Source: Paracentrotus lividus (lineage: Eukaryota; Echinodermata; Echinoidea; Camarodonta; Echinidae). From it: DNA of 64,000 nt. Position 1 is the stretch's first letter. Each line of letters begins with the position of its first letter. Location of the stretch: contig CALNVZ010000174.1 in assembly GCA_940671915.1 (NCBI GenBank), positions 22,067,295 to 22,131,294 of the forward strand. Reading direction: 5' to 3'. The notes beneath the pieces are model-generated. The model saw only the letters and a program-made list of their open reading frames with translations, searched no databases and had not been told where the DNA came from. A program made the translations under genes and the position numbers. Shown in pieces: positions 60,801 to 64,000 of this stretch.

Positions 60801-61284
60801 TCTTGCCCCTTCCTCTTGACTGGCTTTCGGGGGTCACCAAGAATTGAGCAAGTTTCATGGATTCATCCTTTCTGGATCCTGATCCTGGGGTCTTCCTCCT
60901 GGAACCAATATCGCCCCCACTCCAGGACACATTCCTGCCCTGTCTACCATCTGTTCTGGATGATGATGGTGGGGTGTTCGGGGACTGATCTACTGTAGGT
61001 AGCTTTGAAACAGGAGTAAAGTCTTTGTCTGACCAGCTGGACCTGCGATTATCAGCAGCAAAAAGTTGGGTACGGTTGACCTTTGATCCTCCACTACGCT
61101 GAGGACGTGTCTGAGGGGCTCTTTTTAGTTTCTGTAAGCTACTTGGTGTCCTGGCTGGGGAAGAAACAGCAGATGATCCTCTGCATACCAAGTGGGCTGT
61201 CTGATCTCGCAAACTGTTGATGAAGAATGGCAAAAACTCTGTTTGCAGCTTGGTGTCTTTCAATAAATCTGTGCATCCAGAGTC
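33686..61284 (-). CDS. CDAN1: codanin-1 (21 coding exons; first exon not found)
   Basis: Codanin-1 binds the histone H3-H4 chaperone ASF1, limiting histone supply, and works with the nuclease-like CDIN1; human mutations cause congenital dyserythropoietic anaemia type I. Exons join in phase: 61284-60129, 59432-59246, 58807-58571, 58222-58133, 57608-57536, 56783-56686, 52422-52315, 51521-51470, 50973-50923, 50225-50082, 49166-49000, 48409-48328, 47490-47343, 46426-46299, 45752-45478, 45162-45020, 39906-39746, 36492-36391, 35934-35320, 34727-34556, 33762-33686. Total 4266 nt, 1421 aa plus stop. Diagnostic matches to human codanin-1 (from memory): [111 protein letters not shown]. Longer than the human protein (about 1227 aa) because of low-complexity insertions in the first and 19th exons. 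Start Met lies upstream, possibly beyond the window. Confidence 0.97.
33971..34128. mobile_element. 158-bp TA-flanked MITE (CAGTGGAAACTTGT family), copy 1
   Basis: Starts CAGTGGAAACTTGTCATAAC and ends TATAACAAGTTTTCACTG, flanked by TA on both sides. Tc1/mariner-type MITE in the last CDAN1 intron. A second copy is at 45814-45997. Confidence 0.85.
34556..34727 (-). CDS. CDAN1: CDAN1 exon t
   Basis: Acceptor gctgaag, donor AATAG|gtaaga. Encodes [20 protein letters not shown] and [16 protein letters not shown], equivalent to the last helical part of human codanin-1 (LLLFLLRELVEKGLMG; FAEELATLSNLF). Confidence 0.85.
35320..35934 (-). CDS. CDAN1: CDAN1 exon s (with low-complexity insertion)
   Basis: Acceptor ctacacag, donor CCACAG|gtaatt. 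Starts [20 protein letters not shown] and ends [18 protein letters not shown] then [20 protein letters not shown] (human LLHMLLSLWKEDF..PVPLQLLLSPRN). Between them lie about 110 residues rich in Ser, Gly, Thr, Asn, Gln and Glu that the human protein lacks. Confidence 0.92.
36391..36492 (-). CDS. CDAN1: CDAN1 exon r
   Basis: Acceptor ttggtacag, donor AGACAG|gtaatt. Encodes [18 protein letters not shown] then [16 protein letters not shown]; phase 0 both sides. Weak similarity to the equivalent human segment. Confidence 0.8.
37140..37220 (-). mobile_element. tRNA-derived SINE remnant
   Basis: Minus-strand GTAGTTAAGTGGTT (A-box-like, near 37204) and GGGTTCGATACC (B box, near 37162) at tRNA-like spacing. 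It lies in an intron of CDAN1. Confidence 0.5.
37376..37608. mobile_element. MITE with TACTGTATTTGCTG-type ends
   Basis: Left TACTGTATTTGC...TTTTCGCG and right CGCGCAAAATCC...ACAAGTACAGTA are imperfect inverted repeats. A related inverted copy occupies about 57200-57420 (AGAACCTGTGAATGTG... AATGACAGCAAAT), also within CDAN1. Confidence 0.6.
37859..39417. mobile_element. 1.56-kb mariner-like element with ~500-bp inverted arms
   Basis: Begins CCGTGTGTCTCAAAAAAAAC and ends with its complement, flanked by TA (37857-37858; 39418-39419). The inverted similarity continues far inward: about 37859-38360 pairs with about 38905-39417 with a few percent differences. (CA)n/(GT)n tracts lie at 38220-38240, 38374-38402, 38580-38670 and 39028-39063. 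No transposase ORF. The ends resemble Tc/mariner-group termini in memory. Confidence 0.85.
39746..39906 (-). CDS. CDAN1: CDAN1 exon q
   Basis: Acceptor cttttcag, donor CTCAAG|gtacca. Encodes [20 protein letters not shown] and a basic linker ending [10 protein letters not shown]. The intron on its 5' side (39907-45019) holds the LINE. Confidence 0.85.
40135..43700 (-). pseudogene. L2/CR1-like non-LTR retrotransposon (nearly full length, inactivated)
   Basis: Minus strand, 5' to 3': short leader frame with a 2A-like motif (43662-43294); AP-endonuclease pieces TETWLAKND (near 43075), VGDFNVHVD (42716-42739) and GHTLDLV...LLSDHF (42627-42540) in shifting frames; reverse transcriptase 41662-40325 with [29 protein letters not shown] and YADD (41159-41170), ending [15 protein letters not shown] and [11 protein letters not shown]. 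The 3' end is an (ATT)n run near 40150-40175. Frameshifts, including one just before KNYRPVS near 41690, disable it. It lies in a CDAN1 intron in the gene's sense orientation. Confidence 0.9.
43510..43533 (-). other. 2A-like translational-recoding motif in LINE leader
   Basis: Encodes DINPNPGP after ...ELFKAG. The canonical 2A ending is D(V/I)E.NPGP; here the E is N. 2A-like sequences at the N-terminus of CR1/L2-type LINE ORFs of sea urchins and other invertebrates are published; activity of this variant is uncertain. Confidence 0.7.
45020..45162 (-). CDS. CDAN1: CDAN1 exon p
   Basis: Acceptor cttgttag, donor CCTA|gtaagc. Encodes [19 protein letters not shown] and [12 protein letters not shown] (human [30 protein letters not shown]). 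Confidence 0.93.
45478..45752 (-). CDS. CDAN1: CDAN1 exon o
   Basis: Acceptor tattaccag, donor AGAGA|gtaagt. Encodes [20 protein letters not shown] then [13 protein letters not shown] and a Ser/Lys-rich helix (human [21 protein letters not shown]). Confidence 0.95.
45814..45997. mobile_element. TA-flanked MITE (CAGTGGAAACTTGT family), copy 2
   Basis: Starts AGTGGAAACTTGCAATAAAG and ends GATAACAAGTTTCCACTG followed by TA. Same family as 33971-34128, diverged inside. Confidence 0.75.
46299..46426 (-). CDS. CDAN1: CDAN1 exon n
   Basis: Acceptor tactttcag, donor ATACAG|gtaata. Encodes [16 protein letters not shown] and [11 protein letters not shown] (human ELRKLLASW and MRKITPTTT). Confidence 0.95.
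46430..47340. other. CDAN1 intron, nothing recognised
   Basis: AT-rich intron sequence; a short (ATCT)n run near 47295-47308. Confidence 0.4.
47343..47490 (-). CDS. CDAN1: CDAN1 exon m
   Basis: Acceptor tgttcttag, donor CTTAG|gtgaga. Encodes [13 protein letters not shown]... and [20 protein letters not shown] (human PVVDQQLLYTCCPYIG). Confidence 0.95.
48013..48205. mobile_element. 193-bp foldback MITE
   Basis: TAGACGAATTTGGG...CAGCTGGGGGGCTTCCAAT pairs with ATTGGAAGCCCCCCAGCC...GATTTCGTCTA around a centre near 48105. GC-rich; within a CDAN1 intron. Confidence 0.75.
48328..48409 (-). CDS. CDAN1: CDAN1 exon l
   Basis: Acceptor ttttccag, donor TTTGAG|gtacgt. Encodes [20 protein letters not shown] then LLGWLFE (human KLLLLAVLGWLFQ). 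Confidence 0.95.
49000..49166 (-). CDS. CDAN1: CDAN1 exon k
   Basis: Acceptor tatcaccag, donor CACAA|gtaggt. Encodes [18 protein letters not shown] and [18 protein letters not shown] (human AVLTVPWLVEFLSFAD). Confidence 0.95.
49784..50081 (-). repeat. three extra tandem copies of the 3' part of CDAN1 exon j
   Basis: Units 49982-50081 (100 bp), 49883-49981 (99 bp) and 49784-49882 (99 bp) each contain FLV(F/I)[15 protein letters not shown].. and the same donor (AAG|gttagt). Copies differ by only a few bases. The two 99-bp steps are in frame; the 100-bp step from the true exon is not, so read-through from the true exon would terminate. They lack the exon's 5' part and acceptor. Confidence 0.95.
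50082..50225 (-). CDS. CDAN1: CDAN1 exon j (the intact member of a four-fold tandem array)
   Basis: Acceptor ctgtatag, donor AGTAAG|gttagt. Encodes [18 protein letters not shown] then [20 protein letters not shown]. The last ~83 bp plus the donor recur three more times downstream (49784-50081). Confidence 0.95.
50923..50973 (-). CDS. CDAN1: CDAN1 exon i
   Basis: Acceptor tcaaaag, donor GATGCG|gtaagt. Encodes [17 protein letters not shown], a 17-codon exon. Confidence 0.85.
51470..51521 (-). CDS. CDAN1: CDAN1 exon h
   Basis: Acceptor cttcaag, donor TTGGAG|gtatgt. Encodes [17 protein letters not shown] (human [17 protein letters not shown]). Confidence 0.9.
52315..52422 (-). CDS. CDAN1: CDAN1 exon g
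   Basis: Acceptor ctgtatcag, donor AATAG|gtgcgt. Encodes [20 protein letters not shown] followed by [15 protein letters not shown], closely matching human [21 protein letters not shown]. Confidence 0.95.
   Translation of the reverse strand: MGGALFISSIIRWSMPPSFVPWMSRILQRFHPSYQ
53314..55650. mobile_element. 2.3-kb non-coding transposon, GGGCAATTCCAC termini, seven GTAACTGACGTTAC sites
   Basis: Same 12-bp terminal inverted repeats as the element at 24700-27589, flanked by ATAT (53310-53313; 55651-55654). Removing the element and one ATAT restores a normal satellite unit, so the insertion borders are certain. GTAACTGACGTTAC occurs at 53327, 53505, 53700, 53714, 55090 and 55278, with a damaged copy at 55115. 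No ORF. A TTAA MITE is nested at 54044-54285. Confidence 0.88.
54044..54285. mobile_element. 242-bp TTAA-flanked MITE (piggyBac-like), nested
   Basis: Begins CCCTTTCGTTACCAGG and ends AATGGTAATGAGAGGG with TTAA on both sides (54040-54043; 54286-54289). Same class as 1667-2531 but a different sequence inside. Confidence 0.8.
56686..56783 (-). CDS. CDAN1: CDAN1 exon f
   Basis: Acceptor cttgatcag, donor AAAAG|gtgact. Encodes [19 protein letters not shown] and [16 protein letters not shown] continues SQLIK as in human QLLQMCQ; the rest is divergent. Confidence 0.85.
57195..57420. mobile_element. second copy of the TACTGTATTTGCTG MITE family
   Basis: Shares 'gaatttaagaacctgtga', 'gcatagtac/gcataagaaagc' and 'tgacagcaaat' with the reverse complement of 37376-37608. 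Confidence 0.5.
57536..57608 (-). CDS. CDAN1: CDAN1 exon e
   Basis: Acceptor ttctgtag, donor ATCAAG|gtatgt. Encodes [19 protein letters not shown] then SQLIK (human SHFVRLFQKQLLQ). Confidence 0.95.
57831..57884. repeat. poly(T) tract, ~54 nt
   Basis: Uninterrupted T run in a CDAN1 intron. It could be the poly(A) tail of a minus-strand retroposed sequence, but no body is recognised to its right. Confidence 0.95.
58133..58222 (-). CDS. CDAN1: CDAN1 exon d
   Basis: Acceptor ctttacag, donor GATTAG|gtaagt. Encodes [19 protein letters not shown] and then [11 protein letters not shown]. Confidence 0.95.
58571..58807 (-). CDS. CDAN1: CDAN1 exon c
   Basis: Acceptor taatgcag, donor CAAAG|gtaaaa. Encodes [16 protein letters not shown] and [20 protein letters not shown], matching human VLSCLDKGTLKLLAEN and [20 protein letters not shown]. 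Confidence 0.95.
59246..59432 (-). CDS. CDAN1: CDAN1 exon b
   Basis: Acceptor tcttatag, donor TTGT|gtgagt. Encodes [20 protein letters not shown] and [19 protein letters not shown], the start of the folded helical region (human [20 protein letters not shown]). Confidence 0.95.
59428..60078. repeat. three tandem ~216-bp copies starting at the CDAN1 exon b acceptor
   Basis: GCTTTCTATAAGAG (the complement of the exon b acceptor) starts copies at 59428, 59645 and 59861. Each continues through 'acccttgaaactaattag', 'tttggttccacattc' and ends in a 10-14 base C run. Copies are nearly identical, differing mainly in homopolymer length. Confidence 0.93.
60129..61284 (-). CDS. CDAN1: CDAN1 exon a (N-terminal, disordered, ASF1-binding)
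   Basis: Acceptor tttttag before GACTCTGGA (phase 0), donor TTCAAG|gtagga. Begins [20 protein letters not shown] (human ...LRKEFVPFLLNFLREQ) and then is Ser/Arg/Gly-rich, mostly disordered. [12 protein letters not shown] and PRRITPTAV (60550-60573) match the conserved segment holding the B-domain that binds ASF1 in human codanin-1. A basic helix ([13 protein letters not shown]) follows. The disordered region is much longer than in human. Confidence 0.95.
60550..60573 (-). other. CDAN1: B-domain-like ASF1-binding motif in CDAN1
   Basis: Encodes RRITPTAV, equivalent to RRINPTPV in human codanin-1 and similar to the B-domains of HIRA and CAF-1 p60 that occupy the same ASF1 surface. Conservation within an otherwise divergent disordered region supports function. 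Confidence 0.8.
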
Positions 61285-63716
61285 CTAAAAATATGTTAAA
61301 AACAAAGAAGAAAATAGAGTTAATAGAGGATCTAAAAGTATTTACTAAATCTCTATGAATCTCCTGATCCACAAAAATTGGCTTCATAAGAAAATTCTGA
61401 ATTAGGGAACACCACTTGATTTCTGTTCGCACACTCTACTTTTTATGTCTACAGTTGTATTAGCCCTCTGTTAGGTACCCCCACAAACGCAAGATGGCGC
61501 TCTCGCGCACACATGCAAAATACATGTAGGTACACAAAAATCGGTATCTAATCTTCTAATCTGGTAAAGCTCCATGATGTTCACTAAACTTACATGTAAC
61601 ACAGAATGTTGAAATTTTGACTAGAAAATAATCTATGCTAATTTATGCTAAATTTTCAAACCCATTGTCTTACTTTTATTCACATGTACAGGTTAGTGTC
61701 TTGTTTAAACTATTATTTAAACTATATGAATTGTACAACATACATGTACCGTAACCAAATGATTGAGTTCATCCACTTCCTTCCAATAATCTGTACATAG
61801 TCCTCAAAGGAGCTCATATCAGACCTCACAAAATGCCTGAGTTGTGCAATTAATTGCTGACAAAGGGCTCATTTGCAATAATTATGATCTCATACCCTCA
61901 AAGCATGACACCCCGATGTCTCTCTTGGTACTTCACTAAACCTAAAAATTTCTAGTGTAGAGTGAGTTTGATCAAATCTTACATGTACATTGTACATGCA
62001 AAGTCAATGGGATGTCACTCCGTAACCATAATGGTTACGGAGTGACACATTTATAAAGCCATATTTCTCAAACAAAATGCATTCAAATATATATATAAAA
62101 GTATATGTAATTGATAGGTATGGGTGTTCCAGATTTGCAAATAAATTTTTGTTTGCATTAAACCCAATAATTCTAAAAATATTCAAATAATATGTGTTTT
62201 TTGGTTACGGAGTGACATTTTGAGGTTACTTCATGTTTGTGCTCACTGATGTGGAACTAAGATTGTGAAGCAAAATATTATGTGTAAACTTTATTTGTAT
62301 ATATCCTGCTTTCATAATAAAATATAATCAATGTATATTTTCATTTTTAGGTACATTGCTCTTACATAAAACTTAAGTAAAAAAGATACAATTTACATTT
62401 TTATTAAAATTGAATATTAATGGCATTTTAAAACAAAATGCCCTAAAAGGCCAAACCATCCACAGATATTGAAAATTTGGACTTTTAGCTCCATTGATAC
62501 CAAATTTGTTATAGAATGATAATTTGACATTTTGGGTCATGTCCTGTTTTGCTTGGAACTGCCTACTCTTTGAAAACGACATGGTGGATTGGACGGCATA
62601 TCTCACGTTATTGAAATGATGATATATTTATTTACACAGTAATTCCTATAAAAAACTTACCATCACAGAATATACAAAAAGAATGGATGGAGTTTCGAAC
62701 AATGTACGATTACCGAAAATCAGAAAATTATTTTGTAAGAGTCACGGCATGAAAAATGGTCCATTGTTACTGTTTCCTATCGATGTCTTGTACCATCATG
62801 CGGCTCTTTACCACCCTTTCTAAAATAAAAGCCCTAGTCAACCACTATGGAAATATTTTTTGGGTAATAATGCAGAGTATTTATAATTTTAAAACTTTTA
62901 CTTTAACTTATCATATAAAACTTGTAATTCAAATGTAGAAACATTACTAATTTGTATTTTGTTTACCCCGTAAAAAATGGAGTTACCCTATTATTCTCGA
63001 ATGCCTTCACAAAATAGATCAGACATTTTGAACAAAAACCATCAATAATAGGTAAAATGTACAGAATATATAAATGAATAAAGACTTTGGATAGGGAAAA
63101 TATAGGCATTTTAGTGCGTCAAATCAAATAATTTTTCTATCATGATCTGTTTAAATTAGGCATTATAGCTCGGCATGGTGCGCACTCTGAAAATGAGTCG
63201 TGTTGCCCATGAGGCGGCGAGGCAGAGTTAGGAAATGACCAAATCATCTTAGAATTCATATTTTTAAGAGAAATAATATCAATTTTCAACATTAAGCTTA
63301 TTTAAATAACAAGCAATATATCCATAAAGATAAACATGGGTTTTAAATCATAATCATCAACAAATCATAATGCACACATGCAACTGGACCATCTGGGACT
63401 AATAAGACTCAGTAAGAAACTTCAGAAAACAAACTTAATTTTTCACTTTTTTAAATAACTTTTCACTTATCTTTCTTCAATAACTGAGTGGCTGGATGTT
63501 CCTTTCACTATCCTGATGTTTTGAGTTTCTTTCTTTCTTCTTGGATGAAATATTATTTTTAAAGTCCACTTCTGAAATTCCCCGCACGTTTTTGGCGGGA
63601 AAGGACAAAAAATAAGTGATGTTTTAATTTTTTTTTCATGATTTTGATTTGAAATTTATCCAAAACCTATTCACTGTGTCTTTAATGACATAGACATATG
63701 CTACTACTAACTTTGG
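61285..63716. other. presumed CDAN1 first intron or upstream DNA
   Basis: No convincing first exon. Three sites of a 14-mer GTCACTCCGTAACC lie at 62014 (+), 62033 (-) and 62203 (-), the first two forming a palindrome. Otherwise AT-rich. Confidence 0.5.
62014..62216. repeat. cluster of GTCACTCCGTAACC sites
   Basis: Exact copies at 62014-62027 (+), 62033-62046 (-) and 62203-62216 (-). The motif matches GTAATTCCGTTACC of the 24.7-kb transposon at 11 of 14 positions. No GGGCAATTCCAC terminus was seen nearby. Confidence 0.7.
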
Positions 63717-64000
63717 AGCTGAAAGTTATTGCAAAAAGGAGAAAACCTTAGATAAAATAACATTGACAAGGTTGCAAAATTTTCCCAAAATATGGCAGTT
63801 TGGTCCACGAGGTCAATACTAAAGTATTGACATCGTATTATGAGGTCATAATGTGAAAATAAGGGTGAAACACTCATAATACGATGTCAATACTTTAGTT
63901 TGACCTCGTGGACCAAACTGCCATATTTTGGTGAAAATTTTGCAACCTTGTCAATGTTGTTTTATCTGAGGTTTTTCTCCTTTTGCAATAACTTTCAGCT
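63717..64000. mobile_element. foldback element running off the window end
   Basis: AGCTGAAAGTTATTGCAAAA at 63717 and its complement ending at 64000 are the outer visible parts of a near-perfect inverted repeat with about 130-bp arms and a short centre near 63860. The true end may lie beyond the window. Confidence 0.85.

Noticed and set aside
60158-60998. Plus-strand open frames opposite CDAN1 exon a
   Set aside because: Shadow frames of a strongly supported minus-strand exon.
61739-61830. Candidate CDAN1 first exon on the minus strand starting MSSFEDYVQIIGRKW with a gtacat donor
   Set aside because: No resemblance to the conserved codanin N-terminus and no supporting promoter signal; phase alone is not enough.

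Overview
This is eukaryotic, AT-rich, intron- and repeat-dense DNA. It is almost certainly from a marine deuterostome invertebrate, and an echinoderm such as a sea urchin is my best guess. The reasons are a recognisable animal gene with many short GT/AG exons, DIRS/Ngaro-like and L2/CR1-like retroelements (one with a 2A-like peptide motif), a fossil KMT5A-like SET / tyrosine-recombinase gene, tRNA-derived SINEs and dozens of foldback elements. Species identity is inference; it was not tested.

Right half (33.7-61.3 kb, minus strand): one large host gene, codanin-1 (CDAN1). I traced 21 coding exons whose splice phases close exactly: 4266 coding nt, 1421 residues plus stop. The first exon with the initiator Met was not found. 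Codanin-1 partners CDIN1 and binds the histone chaperone ASF1; the ASF1-binding B-domain-like motif (RRITPTAV) is visible. Introns carry an L2/CR1-like LINE (40.1-43.7 kb), a 1.56-kb mariner-like element with about 500-bp inverted arms (37.86-39.42 kb), several MITEs, and a 145-bp tandem satellite interrupted by a 2.3-kb transposon, itself interrupted by a TTAA-flanked MITE. Two exon/intron borders (49.8-50.2 and 59.4-60.1 kb) have been tandemly amplified together with a splice site.

Left half (0-33 kb): mostly a graveyard of mobile or multicopy genes. In order: a non-LTR RT 3' remnant (0.3-1.1 kb), a TTAA-flanked MITE (1.67-2.53), an orphan SET exon (4.26), a possible hAT scrap (5.9), a poly-G/C hairpin element (7.0-7.5), a decayed gene of an anonymous multicopy family (8.2-12.0), a hAT-like C-terminus (12.9), a 1.5-kb foldback made of short TTGGTCTCTATTGG-like repeats (13.36-14.85), a DIRS/Ngaro-like RT-RNase H copy split by a 254-bp MITE (16.7-18.3), and then a multi-exon fossil gene (18.7-29.2 kb). 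That gene combines a KMT5A-like SET exon, a 60-bp minisatellite, two zinc-finger-like motifs, a tyrosine-recombinase catalytic domain and a C-terminal exon pair.

Most unusual: (1) the apparent SET + zinc finger + tyrosine recombinase gene; (2) two long non-coding transposons (24700-27589 and 53314-55650) with identical 12-bp termini GGGCAATTCCAC, 4-bp target duplications, and interiors peppered with 7-8 copies of an element-specific 14-mer (GTAATTCCGTTACC in one, GTAACTGACGTTAC in the other), with a third related motif (GTCACTCCGTAACC) at 62.0 kb.
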